A DNA stretch of 64,000 nt, from the NCBI RefSeq assembly GCF_026262505.1, contig NC_067205.1, forward strand, positions 12,028,001-12,092,000, in the 5' to 3' direction. The DNA comes from Trichomonas vaginalis G3 (taxonomy: Eukaryota > Parabasalia > Trichomonadida > Trichomonadidae). The position numbers and the translations under genes are program-made. Below, one piece after another: positions 18,836 through 30,284 of the stretch (position 1 is its first letter; each line of letters starts with the position of its first letter). The notes beneath the pieces are model-generated. The model worked only from the letters and a program-made list of their open reading frames with translations, did no database searches and was not told where the DNA came from.

Positions 18836-21800
18836 ATGCCACGTAAGCTACGTAAGAATATACGTAAGAGGAAGAGAGCATTGAAACATCCAATAGTAAG
18901 ACTAACACCACAACAACAGTTGCAACAACAAATGCTGAATGACCCCACTATGTTGCAACAAATGTCAAGCAATCCTATGCTTTTAAACCGAGTTGTTGGT
19001 GCACAGAGTGTGGAGGTTTAAGAGCGGCACTTTTAGCGAAAATGGCAGGCTATGGTGGAGCTGCAGACGGAACAGCCTATAACCTCAAAGTCAAATGAAT
19101 TTGAGTTCACTCAAAAATCAAATAACAGATGTCAAAAAGTCAAACATAGACATACAGAAGCAAATAAGTGAAAACGAAAAGAAACTAGAATATGACAGAC
19201 ACACAAAGAAACTCAATGAGTTAAACGTAGAGAAAAAGAAGAAAGAAGAACAACTTGAAAGAACTAAGTACAGAGGAATATGCGAAAAAAGTGTCAGAAA
19301 AAGCAGCAGAAGTAGCAAAAATGGAACAAGATGTCATAAATTTGAAAAACCATACTACTCAATATAAAGTACTGAAAGATGAAGAAATAAAACAAAAAGC
19401 CCTGAAGACATATATGGATAGCGATGAGTATAAAAAAGAATTGAAGCAAATGTAAAGGCAGAAAAACTTTTACAGTTGCAAAACCAAACCGTACAGTATG
19501 AAAATTAGCACAAGAAAGTAAAAATAACGACGCGGCTATGCAAAAGGCAATGAAAAAGCGCAGAATATATAAAAGCTAACAATGACTGGTTAGATGCCCA
19601 AGCCAACGCTAAAGCAGCCCAACTCATAGGGTCAATAAGGACAAAAATACAAGCGGATGAAGACAGTTCAAATGAAGCTTTAATGAATGCTGACTTTAAA
19701 GAACGCCTTCGAAGCTCTTCATAGTAAGGTGAAACTAGTGAACGACTTCTCATCTGGAAAGAAACTGAAGTCTGAAGGTTTCGACAAACGAGTTAAGAGA
19801 GTAGCACAAAATATGAGAAAATAACAGATGCAGCAACGAGACAGGCAGTTCAAAGTGCCTATGACGCCGTTAGAGCAACTGTGTGAAAAGTCAAGAAAAA
19901 GAGTTACAACAGACCAAAACAGACCTAGTAAATGCTTTCTTAAAAACGAAAAGTCAGGTAGGACATTACGCTGCAGATGGAACATATGTGCCAGCTGGTG
20001 GAACTTATAAACCAGCTGGTGGAACTTATATACTAGCTAGTGGAATTTATATACCACCAAACCCTCCAAGAGAAGCACCTGCACCAGGACTACCTAAAAC
20101 ATTTACATCGTCACATGGACATAGACACAGGCATGCACCAAAACCAGCACAACAACCAACACAACAACCAACACAACAACAACAACCAGCACAACAACCA
20201 CCTCCACAACCAGCACAACAACCAACACAACCAAAACCAACAGTTCAAAACCCTGCACCTGCACCACCTCCACAACCAGCACCACAACCAACAGTTCAAA
20301 ACACTGCACCTGCACCACCTCCACAACCAACAGTTCAAAATCCAGCACAGCAACAACAAACAGAGCAAGGACATAAAAGAAGTAAAGAAAAAGGAAACCA
20401 AGAATTCTTAAAAATGCTAAAGGAAGACTATGGTTACTCAGATACTATTGACTTTAGTGACAGATATAAAGAAGCTATTAAAAAGTTCAAGGAAGGAAAT
20501 ACTGACCCGAACCTATTTAGCTTTATGGCTCAGCATAAAATCGGATATAATTTCAAACCTGGAAAATACAAGCTCGCTAAGGGATATGATTTAATAGCAT
20601 ATCGTCCAAATGACATGAACGAATTTACTCCGAGATATTTGGTGTCAGAGCTAAATGATGATTCAACTATCTTCATGAAACGCGTAAAAAATAGAGACGG
20701 AACGAAAGAAGAAAGGCTTATGAATGCAGATGATTAAATAGGGAACTTGTTAAAACGGTCTCGGAATATATGAAATGCAGCAGATGAGGTACAAGAAACT
20801 CCACAGGAAGAAGTTCAGATACAACCAGACATGGAAGAAATAGTTCAGCAACAACAGCTAGAAGAGCCTGAAGGAAACGAACAAGTCGCTCCTTTGGAAA
20901 CTAACCTCACAGAACTAGATGAAGATTTGGAACAGCCGAAAAATCTTGAACCCTCAACAAGAGTATGCGGAGAATATGGAATATTTCCAAGAGTCTAAAA
21001 AAAAATTCGGCTGACATAGTAGAAGAATATCGAAAAATGTTTGCCGACATCAAAAGACTCCAACACCAGATGAAAATATTCAGCATAGAATGGAAGAACT
21101 GAAAAAAAATGTACACAAATACAACAACCCTTTTACTTACGAGCATTTAACGTTCAATCTTCGGATGAACTCGGTGAAGATAAAAGGTTAAATTTCAAGA
21201 AAACATATAGAAATGAAACATTGTTTAAAGTTCATTCAGAACCTAGCCAAGATGGAAACAAACCTACTTTTGTTTCTGCAGACGATGGAACTACAATGAG
21301 ATGGGGTCATAAAGCTAATCCAGATAGGTGTTCATAAACTTCAACCTCAATTCAGAAGTTGTAGACGCAATGGAAGTGAATGGTGAACCAGATGTAGCTG
21401 GTATTTTCAGCGCGGCTTAATGCCATTGAAAGATATGAAAGATGCAGATATTTTGAACCAGTATGAAATGAACATGGCTGATGGAAATATAACACCTGAC
21501 GTTCTAGAACATTTTTCTCAAAGAACTACACAGAACCATAGAGATGGTATATTTGGTGAAGAGTTTTAGAAAGAAAGTTAGGGAGAGCGAAGGAAGAGAA
21601 ACCTATTGTACATGACCTTGCAAACGAAAGTTTGCAAAATGTCATAAAAACTTACTTTGCAGACAATGAACTGAGAAGGGATGAATATTTAAGAAAACTC
21701 AAATGGACAGTACCAAATGAAATGTTAGTATTGAAAAAACATGTTCCTTGACAAAATAAAACCAACTACAGAAATAAACGACGCAAGACTGAAAGATTGG

Positions 21801-22190
21801 GTAAAAGCTTTCCCATTCACAAAAGATATAGTTGGTAACATGGAAAGAAAACCAGAATGGCTACAAAAACATATATTTGGAAACGAGCTTATTCCATATG
21901 GACAGGCACTGTTTGAAGAGCTTGAACCAGAAACTCAGGACAGAGTCATGCAAACAATAAGCGACGGACTCAAATACAAACTATGACAAACTCTTTTCTA
22001 GGATATAGGTTACCTGAGATGGGCGACCAGAGCCAAAAGGCAAAAAGGACATGGGAAATTTGCAACATACTAGATGAACATAATGCAAAGATGCAACAAC
22101 TTCAAGCAGAGGGCAATGAAGGAAAAAGAAGAGTTAAAAACTCAGTCAGGAAGAAAGCTTGGTCCACGTGGGTTCTATTATGACATATAA
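18836..22190 (+). pseudogene. Long coiled-coil / Gln-Pro-rich structural protein region, Mav3 copy
   Basis: This is the counterpart of 1883-5172 and 60738-64000. It starts with the same basic peptide (MPRKLRKNIRKRKRALKHP) after the leader GCTTTTTAACTTCACTTAAA. A Lys/Glu coiled coil is followed by a linker with several AQQPTQQP and PAPPPQP repeats, longer than in the other copies, and then a globular/acidic half. It is the most degraded gene of Mav3 and does not form one open frame. No named family is recognised; a structural virion or scaffold role is inferred from position beside the capsid-like gene. Confidence 0.6.
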
Positions 22191-22222
22191 ATCCAACTAT
22201 TCTATATTTTTACTCATATGAA

Positions 22223-23832
22223 ATGTACGCCGCTCAGAATATAACGCCAACAGTTTTTGGATGCTATGAATGGAAATGTTTCCGAATGGTATAACGAATG
22301 CGACAATGCCATTAGAAGGTCAGAAATAGTTCCTGGAACTTACGAATATACAACTGCTGTTTCTTATGGAAACGTAGGTGAGTTTTGGAGAAGGTTCTTC
22401 AACAACAGTAGATATTGCTTGCGACAGGTTTCATATTATTTCTATTGACATCATTCTTATACGTGGAACAAGACATTGAAATAAAACCTTCTGCCAAGTT
22501 GTCTGAAAGAAAGGTTGCAATGGAATTTTCTATGTCGGATACCAATATGCTCCAGAAGTTTTCATGGGATATAAGATATATTCTAAACTCTGACTTAGTT
22601 CAAACAGTAACATGGGCAAACTATGAATGGTTCGCTTTGAGAAACTCAGTACAACCACAAGCTAGAGAACAAACAGACCAGTATGCCACCATTGAGAAAA
22701 TAAGAAGACTTGACCCTAACGTTCCAGGAGTTTATGTTAACCTTTCTGGTTCAGATGGAAATGCTGTCACTAAAGTAAAACTGAAACTTAGAGTTCCTTT
22801 GTCATCTTTCCTCATCTTCAGGTTTTTAAGATACTTGCCAAACTGGGCAGGAAAAATTTCTATTGAACTTACTCCAAGCAAAAATAACTTAGTCATTGCA
22901 CCAACACAAGACCCATTCACTATTACAGAAGTAGTGGGAACAAATAAAATGTCATTCGCCGACTTTTGCAAAGACAAAGTTTGACTTAGACTTTGGTTTC
23001 TCAAACCTCAACACTGAAGTAAACTATTATTTCAATGCTGCTGGAACTGCTTGGGACCCAGTTTAAGTTACAATGCGAAAAGTTTGAATGCAAGAGAATA
23101 GAAAGCAGACTTGCAGTCTATATGTTGGACCCAGATATTTCAAATGCTTTAGCTGCCAAATATATTGCAGTTCCACTTATGTTCCCTATACACCAAATAT
23201 CTGTCAAAGACTTTGCAGGTGAAGTTGGAAACCAAAGTGCTGACCCAGGTGCAAGAACAGATATTGCCTTAACAACTGCAATGAAACATGCAGATACTAT
23301 GTTTGTACTGTTCAGACGAACTATAAATGACTATTCTTGCTTCTACAACCCTGGTATTAAATACCATATAAACATAGATGGCAAATACTATCCAAGAGAA
23401 GAATATTCCACAGTTGAAGATATGAGGTCATACAACTTGACATTAGATGCTATGAACTTTAACAACAACTTCACAACAACCATTAACCCTGAAATGCAAA
23501 GTTCTATTATGCCATATGTGAAAGTATGGACCCATACAGGAGCTCAAAAAACTCAATATACAAATGGAGACCGTTCAAACTTTTGGCTTGGCATTCCATT
23601 TGCTGACTCAGAAGACTTTATGGGTGGTATTTCAACTGTTGGTACAGTTCAAATACAATATACTGGTGACAGAGACGGTCCAGATGAATTGAAAGCAAAG
23701 AAGTTTACAAAACCAATAGCACTTTTCACGGAAGATGCTCTTTTGAAAATTCGTTCGATGAAACCTGCTGGGGCTCCTCAGATTGGCATAACGACAGCTT
23801 CCATCGAGCAGATTTTGGCAGCAGGTCAGTAA
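22223..23832 (+). pseudogene. Candidate major capsid protein region, Mav3 copy
   Basis: This is the counterpart of the capsid-like regions in Mav1 and MavB. The second half is long, open and nearly identical to the other copies: FRRTINDYSCFYNPG, then YYPREEYSTVEDM and a C-terminus ITTASIEQILAAGQ. Length of about 530 residues and beta-rich content fit a double jelly-roll capsid protein. The assignment rests on size, character and gene order. It does not read as one frame here. The last 107 bases overlap the gene on the other strand. Confidence 0.55.
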
Positions 23833-24145
23833 GTTGTTCTTGAACTGACTTCTCTCCGTCAAATATTGACAGTACGCCAGTTTTGACATAAAATTGTATT
23901 AAAAACTTACCTTTAGAAATATCGGTCAGTTTTGTTGTTATATTTTTGTCTGCTTCAAGAACTTTCACCATCTCGGTTATACCAACTTTCTTTGCTTTAT
24001 GAAAATATTTTGGTTCAGCAAAGACTGCTATTCTATAACATTTTCCATTGTTTGTGTAAAGAACTATTCTGTCAATGAACTTGTATTGTTTGTGTGTGTA
24101 AACTTTGTTCTGCTTCAATTCGAAGAGATACTCAAATACGTCCAT
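23726..24145 (-). CDS. 139-residue Polinton protein of unknown function
   Basis: This open frame starts MDVFEYLFELKQNKVYTHKQ and is Lys/aromatic-rich with a likely alpha/beta fold (FIDRIVLYTNNGKCYRIAVFAEP). The C-terminal 35 residues are read from the strand opposite the capsid gene's 3' end and are polar (SEEPQQVSSNEFSKEHL), so that tail may be a by-product of the overlap. It is divergent from the gene at 24164, with only 18 bases between the two start codons. It is conserved at 58789-59208 and, in part, at 1-354. Confidence 0.65.
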   Translation of the reverse strand: MDVFEYLFELKQNKVYTHKQYKFIDRIVLYTNNGKCYRIAVFAEPKYFHKAKKVGITEMVKVLEADKNITTKLTDISKGKFLIQFYVKTGVLSIFDGEKSVQEQLTDLLPKSARWKLSLCQSEEPQQVSSNEFSKEHLP

Positions 24146-24163
24146 CTTTTTATTCTAAGTAAA

Positions 24164-24744
24164 ATGTCATTTCCGAAAAATAGAAGCGTAAGTGTTTCAA
24201 AAGGTTTAATGGCGGTGGCAGATGTGAAGTTAAATTCACCAACTCAAACAAACAGTCAAAGTGTTGTTGTCAATGTCAAGAAAGAGATGTTGAAGTGGGG
24301 AAACCATACGAAGACGAAGATGGTATAACAATTGTTCCTGTAAAAGAACAACCAACATATCCTGAAGTTAGCAGAGACTTAAGTTCTGTTGCAGATATTC
24401 GAAACGACTACCAACAACTTAAAGACAAACTTAAAACTCAGGAGAAGATTTGTCAAGCTTTAGGTATAATGTTAAACTTGGTCGAACACAACCCTGTAAA
24501 AGTGAACTCATATGTCATCGCACCTCATGAAATTTTTGAAAGAACTATTGAAACTTTTGACAGAGGCAGACGATATAACATCAAAGAAATAGAACCCGAC
24601 GTTAGTTGCTGTGGTGTTTCATATAATGTCATTGACAAGATATACGTTATGAAAGGAGGTGAAACGTTGAACTTAAAATATAGTTTCCCAGACGTCATAA
24701 AAATATTTGACGACCACAACATTTCATTAAAATTTACTTGCTAA
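24164..24744 (+). pseudogene. 193-residue-family Polinton protein, Mav3 copy
   Basis: This is the counterpart of the open gene at 58189-58770. The N-terminal 75 residues are polar and probably disordered (MSFPKNRSVSVSKGLM). A predicted coiled coil follows (DIRNDYQQLKDKLKTQEKIC), then a compact domain ending SFPDVIKIFDDHNISLKFTC. I recognise no family. The leader TTTTTATTCTAAGTAAA precedes the ATG. It does not form one open frame here. Confidence 0.5.
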
Positions 24745-24748
24745 GTAA

Positions 24749-25548
24749 ATGGCAGAAGACATAGTGGTTTATACTATTACGACTAAAAACCCTGAGTCAT
24801 ATAATTCTATAACAACAAACTTACAAAGTCCTCAAGGACGATATTGTAAACTAACTTTAAACACGATGACGACTAAAGCCTGTTTTTGCTCTTTTTGACA
24901 CCAGAAGACTTTGTTGTTGTGAATGGTAAAAAATACTTCTTTGAAGATACTTACTCAGATATACCACCAACAGGTTTTGTTGACTTATTTAATACTTTAA
25001 GGACGGATGTAACATGTGCTGCAACTAGAGCAGGTTTCATTATGTTTGGATGTCCGACTGAGTTTAGTATAAACGATATGAGCTATAATACAAAACTTAT
25101 TTCTGGTTTTTACTACCAACAGTTTCCTATAACAGGAAAAGGTGTCATACAAGGTCTATCTATTCCATTGACATTAAGCACACCAATCTTATATATTGTT
25201 TCAAACTTAGGTTCAAAGTGTTATTCGAACGTCGACAGAAACTACTATGACCAAAAGATACTTATGCGTATAAACAATACTTTCTCTGCTGGTTTGCCTA
25301 TTGTTCATTCGAATGCAGAATTTTCAACCTTAGTGAACTCAAACACTTTGGCAAGTATAACGTTGACATTAGTTGACGCAAACTTTGTTCCTGTAAAACT
25401 TTTATGTCCTATGTATTTGTCAATGACGGCAGAAAGTTTCGAATTGGAAGATGCAACTGGTGAAAGTATTGTACTACAAGAACAACTTCAACAACAAATA
25501 GCTCAAGAACAACAAATGCAACAAATGGAACAACAAAGTCAAGAATAA
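24749..25548 (+). pseudogene. Candidate minor capsid (penton-like) protein region, Mav3 copy
   Basis: A protein of about 265 residues starts MAEDIVVYTITTKNPESYNS. It is rich in beta-prone segments (PIVHSNAEFSTLVNSN, ITLTLVDANFVPVKLLCPMY) and ends in a Gln-rich tail (QQQIAQEQQMQQMEQQ). Size and content would suit a single jelly-roll minor capsid protein, which Polintons carry, but the identification is by elimination and position. It overlaps the end of the preceding gene by only a few bases. It does not form one open frame in this copy. Confidence 0.4.
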
Positions 25549-25578
25549 AAAAATAATATTTTTTTTATTTTTATAAAA

Positions 25579-26813
25579 ATGTACAGAATAGATGTTTCAG
25601 ATTTTTATGACTTCCAAGCGTTCAGAAATATGTGTCCATTTCGAGACTATAACAAAGCGGTCGAGAATTTGAAACGTTTAGTCATTTATGTTGACTCTGC
25701 CCCAGAATGTTATGTTATGAAAGAATGGGATGTTGTCTTTAACAAACCAAGAGCAACAATAGTTTCAGAACAAGAATGTAGACAGAAACTTAAGAAAATA
25801 AAAGTCGTACAAGTTGGCATGAAGATGTTAGATGCTTGGGATATCTTATTGTCAAAGTTAGAAGATTTTTCAGTTCGAGGTATAAAGTTCTATACACCTT
25901 CTCCAAACTTCTATTCTATCTTCACTGGATATAAATACGAACAAGTAGAATGGAAAAAAATATTATAGAAGCTTGGTTAGACCATGTCAAAGAAATTATA
26001 TGCAATGGAAACGAAAGAGTCTATGAGTATATCTTATGTTGGTTTGCAAACATCTTACAACATCCAAGTGCTAAAAATGAAACTGCTCTCATTATAATTG
26101 GAAAACAAGGAACTGGTAAGAACACATTCTTTACAGATATCTTATGCAAACTGTTAGAAGGTTATTCGAATCCGAATATGACAAACTTAGAAAACATCTG
26201 TGGCAAGTTTAACTCCTCAATAGAGAATATGAAACTTATAGTATGTAACGAACTTCAAAGTATAGATACAACAAAGGTTTTAAACTCAGATGCTTTGAAG
26301 AGTCTTATAACAGACAAAGTTGGAGTTGTTGAAAGAAAATATAAAGACCAAAGAGTTTGTGAAAATGTTGCAAATTTCATCATGGTTTCAAACAATGTTG
26401 TTCCGATGAAGTTAGAAAGTTCTGACAGAAGATATGTAGTTGTCAGAACGTCAGATTCTCATATGCAAGATACAGAATATTTTGACGACTTAGCAGAAAC
26501 TTTGACACCTAACTTTTACAACCACTTGTTCTCATATTTCATGACATTAGATATTTCAAAGTTCAATCCAAGACAAATTCCACATACCGAAGAGAGACAA
26601 ACGTTGTTAGAAGCAAACAAGAGTGTATATGAACTGTTTATAGATGAAACTGACTTTGTGTCATTAGATGAAAGGTCATTGTACGATGAATATAAACAGT
26701 ATTGTCAAGAGTATGGTTATATGGCAGCGTCTAAACGAACATTCTTGGCAAATGTCAAAAATCTTTTAGATGTTCAGAACGGCGTATATACAAAGAAAAA
26801 TTTTTCTGAGTAA
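25579..26813 (+). pseudogene. D5-like SF3 helicase/primase-type NTPase region, Mav3 copy
   Basis: The region carries a superfamily 3 helicase of the D5 type, which would unwind element DNA for replication by the protein-primed polymerase. Visible are the D5_N-type segment (LDHVKEIICNGNERVYEYIL), the P-loop GKQGTGKN at about 26100-26123, a Walker B-like MKLIVCNELQ, the sensor/motif C-like NFIMVSNN, and DRRYVVVRTSD. A C-terminal winged-helix-like part follows (LYDEYKQYCQEYGYMAASKR). It is part of a broken element and does not read as one frame. The leader TATTTTTTTTATTTTTATAA precedes the first ATG. Confidence 0.75.
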
Positions 26814-26847
26814 ATTTTAAAAACAGTATTTTTTTATTTTATTTGAA

Positions 26848-27120
26848 ATGTACGCTGAGTTTGTTGGAAGAGACTGTTGTGAGTCATTTGAAGTCAGAAA
26901 CAAAGAGACAAAAAGAGTTTTAAGCGGATGGGAGCAAAATAACGGATATGCGCTATTCTGGTTAGATTGTCCTTATGAAATGTATGAAAAAAAGGCTTTA
27001 TATGAAGAATATAGAAAATATTGTCATGAAAACGATATAAGACCAAGCTCTAGAGAAAAATTCTATGCTGGTATAAAACATCTTTTCGAAGTTCGGAATG
27101 GCAAATATAGAAAGAAATAA
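26848..27120 (+). CDS. Chimeric small protein: HNH-gene start joined to a helicase-type C-terminal domain
   Basis: This is an open frame of 90 codons. The first roughly 35 residues (MYAEFVGRDCCESFEVRNKE) match the start of the HNH endonuclease at 47752-48336. The rest (KKALYEEYRKYCHENDIRPS) resembles the C-terminal winged-helix-like domain of the helicase just upstream, ending in the same VRNGKYRKK pattern. It appears to have formed by recombination between the two genes and has no counterpart at this place in MavB. It could be a small DNA-binding protein or a meaningless remnant. Confidence 0.5.
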   Translation: MYAEFVGRDCCESFEVRNKETKRVLSGWEQNNGYALFWLDCPYEMYEKKALYEEYRKYCHENDIRPSSREKFYAGIKHLFEVRNGKYRKK

Positions 27121-27171
27121 TTTTTCTGAGTAAATTTTTAAAAAAATATTTTTTTTTATCCGATAGAAAAG

Positions 27172-27591
27172 ATGGCAAAATTCATCTCAGTAAATAAGTA
27201 CATGACAGAAGTCAAAGATAAGTTAGACCCATTCGCTTATTTGAATGTTTACTTCTACCATTTTGAAAAGTCTTCATTTGACAAAGTTTGGAACATTGCA
27301 CCAGTTAAGTTTGCTGTTGTTAGAAAAAGTGGTGCAACTTTTGAAGACTTAGACATAGAAGGTTTGTTGACAGTCAAAGAAAATTTTGACAGAAGGTTTT
27401 CAAACCTTAAAGAAGGCAAAGCATACAAACTTGTTATACCTTATGAACCAAAGAAAGCAGACGACTATGAATATTATGAGTCTAAGATAGTTGAAGTTCA
27501 AGGTAAATTGGGTAAAAAGATTTTAGAGTCTAAGCCAGTGTTTGCTCCTAAAGAGGAAGAGAACATTGACATTGACCCAGAAATGTTCTAA
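27172..27591 (+). CDS. 139-residue Polinton protein, single-strand DNA-binding-like by position only
   Basis: This open frame starts MAKFISVNKYMTEVKDKLDP and contains FYHFEKSSFDKVWN, a beta-rich middle (KLVIPYEPKKADDYEYYESKI) and an acidic tail (EENIDIDPEMF). An acidic C-terminal tip after a small beta-rich domain is typical of single-strand DNA-binding proteins, and the gene follows the helicase, so such a role is conceivable; I see no specific motif. It is conserved at 55406-55825. It is convergent with the gene at 27608-28063, 16 bases away. Confidence 0.6.
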   Translation: MAKFISVNKYMTEVKDKLDPFAYLNVYFYHFEKSSFDKVWNIAPVKFAVVRKSGATFEDLDIEGLLTVKENFDRRFSNLKEGKAYKLVIPYEPKKADDYEYYESKIVEVQGKLGKKILESKPVFAPKEEENIDIDPEMF

Positions 27592-27607
27592 AAATAAAAT
27601 TTTATTT

Positions 27608-28063
27608 TTACATGTCAAATTTCTTTTTCTCTGGAACTGGCTCTGGTTCTTTCTTCTCTTCTTCTACTTTCTTTTCTTTCTTTTCTCTCTTCTTCTTCTT
27701 TTCTGGTGGAGTTATGTCAAACTTCTCAGAACCATATTTTTGTAAAAGGTCTTTGTCCTTTAATAGCTCTTCTATTCTGTTTTCTATTTCATTTTCAAGA
27801 ACAGCGCATGTGTCTTCTTTGCATTCTAAGAACTTTTGTTGGACTTCATCTCTCCAAGAGGCGTCATCTCTGTCAACAAGTCTGTCATTGACAAACTTAA
27901 AGACTTCTCTGCCTAATGTTTTATGGTTCTTGTCATATTCCCAGAAACAGAACTTTAGAACAAATTCACCTTTCTTGTTTACACTATGTAAGATTTTATG
28001 GTCGACAGATGTTTTGCTGTCGAAAAGTTTGTCTCGAATATAGATAGCGAAATCACTAGACAT
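27608..28063 (-). CDS. 151-residue Polinton protein with Lys/Glu tail
   Basis: This open frame starts MSSDFAIYIRDKLFDSKTS. A compact domain (FVLKFCFWEYDKNHK, RDDASWRDEVQQKFLECKED) is followed by a strongly charged tail (KKKKREKKEKKVEEEKKEPE). The tail length differs slightly from the copy at 54943-55389. No family is recognised. It is divergent from the packaging ATPase gene with 36 bases between the ATGs, so the two probably share a promoter region rich in T-runs. Confidence 0.6.
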   Translation of the reverse strand: MSSDFAIYIRDKLFDSKTSVDHKILHSVNKKGEFVLKFCFWEYDKNHKTLGREVFKFVNDRLVDRDDASWRDEVQQKFLECKEDTCAVLENEIENRIEELLKDKDLLQKYGSEKFDITPPEKKKKREKKEKKVEEEKKEPEPVPEKKKFDM

Positions 28064-28099
28064 TTTCTAAAAGATAAAAATTTTAATTTTTCTAAAAAT

Positions 28100-28973
28100 A
28101 TGTTAGAAAAAAAGTTTGCTGACATTGACAAGAAATTTGAGAATGTTTTAAATAAGAACAAGAGGAAGTTAGAAAATGCTCAGATAAAACCTATACATGA
28201 CAAGTTCTTATTTGCTCAGAATGGTATAACAGGTCTAATTGCACCACCTGGGTCGGGTAAGACTTTCACTTATCTTAAAATGGCTGCACAACAACAAGAA
28301 CTAGATGAGAAGAACCCATTCTATGAGTTAGTTGTTATTTGTAGTACTTCTGGTTATTTGACCAAGACCGTCAATTCGTTCAAAGATATTATAAAAAGTC
28401 TAAGTTAGTAGTATAAAGGATACTGAGTTGTTAGATTGGATAAAGAAGTACCAAAGAAGAGTTTTGAAGTACAATGCTATAAATGAGTATATAAATTCTA
28501 AGTTTAAAGACCCAAATGAGGAAATGCAGAGAATATTAGAGAAGAAACACTTCAGAAACAAACAGAAAGAGATAGAATACATTTCGAAGAAATTGCAATC
28601 TTACGATTGGAAAACGTACCCTCACAGATGTCTTCTTATCTTAGATGATTTCGCCTCTCATCCTTTGTTAAAGAATAGAGAACAAGATATGTGTCGAATT
28701 CTTAAGAAGCTCAGACACTTCAACATCTCTGTTGTCATTTGTGTACAGACAGCAAAGAGTTTAAGTAAGGATGTTAAAAGAATACTTACTGATATCATAC
28801 TTTTCCCTGGATTGTCCGAAGACGATTTCATGGAACTTATGAAAGAGTCCATGGCAGGTAAGTTTGACAGACATGAACTATGGGAGAAGTACAAAGTCAT
28901 ACAAGACCCTCATACTTCTTTCAGAATTCACATCTACGCGAACAAAGTTCAAATTGTAAAAAGTCAAGCTTGA
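28100..28973 (+). pseudogene. A32/FtsK-type genome-packaging ATPase region, Mav3 copy
   Basis: A roughly 290-residue P-loop ATPase of the HerA/FtsK class, the packaging motor of Polintons and related viruses. Visible are the Walker A motif APPGSGKT at residues 48-55, YELVVICSTSG (strand 2), the Walker B motif LLILDDFAS, and the following VVICVQTAKSL (sensor strand) with an arginine-rich segment before it. The start MLEKKFADIDKKF was chosen because it follows a T-rich leader and matches MavB. Upstream in-frame codons overlap the divergent gene. This copy does not form one open frame. Confidence 0.75.
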
Positions 28974-28984
28974 AAAATGTAAGT

Positions 28985-29340
28985 GTTTAGTCTTAGTCTG
29001 TTGTGGTTCTGCAGCTTTCGGTTCTTCTGGCTTTGGAAGACATTCAGGAAGAGGGACATGAGACATTCGTTTGTGTCCTGTCGGAAGGAAGAACTTTTCC
29101 AGTTGTCGGGAAAAACTTTTCCTGTCGGAAGGAAAAATTTTTTTTGTTGGAAGGAAAAATTTTTCCAGTTGTCGGGAAAAAAGTTCTCAATTTTCGAAAA
29201 TTTGAATGGTTTACGGACGGACAACAGGAAAATTTTTTCCAGTTGTCGGGAAAATTTTTTCTTGTCGGATGGAAAAACTTTTTCTGTCGGAAGGAAAAAC
29301 TTTTCTTGTCGGATGGAAGGACTCGGAATGCCAGAAGGAT
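28985..29340 (+). repeat. Short GGAAAAA/TTTTTCC repeat array between ATPase and KilA-N genes
   Basis: About a dozen units of 20-22 bases such as TTTTCCTGTCGGAAGGAAAA are strung together around a central palindrome (CAATTTTCGAAAATT at about 29188). The matching array in MavB is at 53590-53940. Units differ and many are themselves inverted repeats. Apparent open frames here are low-complexity shadows. Confidence 0.75.
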
Positions 29341-29413
29341 TTGACAAGACAATTTACCATCTAGAGCTACATGAGCCATCTTTGGTGTCAAGCTTGAAAA
29401 ATAAATGGTTCAT

Positions 29414-30220
29414 TTACTCTGCTTGTTTGAAGTTGTCAAAATACTCTGTTATTTTTTCCTTTAACAATGGCAAATCTTCTTTGAAGGTAAGTATTGTACA
29501 ACCTTTCATATCATAGTGTGTTTGAGGTAACGTATCTTGAACTATTTGTTTCACATCTTCATTCGGTGTCATTGAAATCGGTAAGTTTTCGCGATAGAAC
29601 CAATTTCTGTCAGATTTGTAAATCTTAGCAAGGTCGTAAAAGCTTTTGTTGTTTCTTCTGACTAAATGCAACATAACCATATCTTTATCTTCTTCATTTT
29701 CCATCTCTTCAGTATAAATCATATACTTATAGTTCTTTTCCTTACCTTTTGGTACCGAACGTGGTATTCTTTTCTGAATGCTTTTGTCTTTTGCTTCAAG
29801 CTTGTTCTCTAGCTCTTCACGTTCTTGTCTATGAATTTCATCTAACATCATGAAAATATAACAAGCATAACGAGGTGAAGCCCACATTGCTACGGCATTT
29901 ACAAGAAGTCTATGTACATACCAACCTCTCAAACCATTTGGCAAATTTTGACGATTTTCGTACGGAATCTCGACCCGCGGTTTTCTACCGGTCGCAAACA
30001 TATGAGGAAATTCTTCTAAAAGTTCTTTTGTCTGTTGGTTTTCAAACCAATGACGTGCTTGCTTTGTAGAACGAAGAGCATTCAAAATACTTTGCATTTG
30101 GTACATATCGTCTTTGACCGAACGAATGAGACGGAGTTGTTTGTTAAACTGTATGTACTCGTATTCTTCATTTATAGCTTCATGGACTATAACTGTTGTT
30201 GTGTTCTCTGTTGTTGACAT
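29414..30220 (-). CDS. KilA-N protein 2 (KilA-N plus DUF3627-like tail), Mav3 copy
   Basis: The N-terminal part has the KilA-N/APSES-type DNA-binding features found in many large DNA viruses: HWFENQQTKELL, the LPNGLRGWYVH segment, and VNAVAMWASPRYACYIF. A helical linker (RQEREELENKLEAKDK) leads to a C-terminal domain (YMIYTEEMENEEDKDMVMLHL) like DUF3627 of viral KilA-N proteins. The start at 30220 (MSTTENT) was preferred over 30238 because it matches the leader used in MavB. The variable segment ATGRKPRVEIPYENR (29941-30010) is one unit of a repeat that also occurs in non-coding arrays. The frame is open. It is probably a regulator. Confidence 0.75.
   Translation of the reverse strand: MSTTENTTTVIVHEAINEEYEYIQFNKQLRLIRSVKDDMYQMQSILNALRSTKQARHWFENQQTKELLEEFPHMFATGRKPRVEIPYENRQNLPNGLRGWYVHRLLVNAVAMWASPRYACYIFMMLDEIHRQEREELENKLEAKDKSIQKRIPRSVPKGKEKNYKYMIYTEEMENEEDKDMVMLHLVRRNNKSFYDLAKIYKSDRNWFYRENLPISMTPNEDVKQIVQDTLPQTHYDMKGCTILTFKEDLPLLKEKITEYFDNFKQAE
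29941..30010 (-). repeat. In-gene cassette of KilA-N protein 2, Mav3 allele
   Basis: This 60-70 bp segment differs from one silent MavB unit (51491-51534) by a single base over 44, but is very different from the in-gene segment of the MavB gene (52937-52990). Confidence 0.8.
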
Positions 30221-30284
30221 ATCTGTCTTTACATACAAAATAAAAAAATAAAAAAAATAAAATTAACTTTATTTTTTCTATCTT

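Noticed and set aside
20103-20401. Antisense open frames rich in Val, Leu, Trp and Cys
   Set aside because: They are shadows of the Gln/Pro-rich linker of the coiled-coil gene.
28985-29390. Host gene downstream of the ATPase (177-residue frame)
   Set aside because: Low-complexity repeat translation; the matching part of MavB has different frames.
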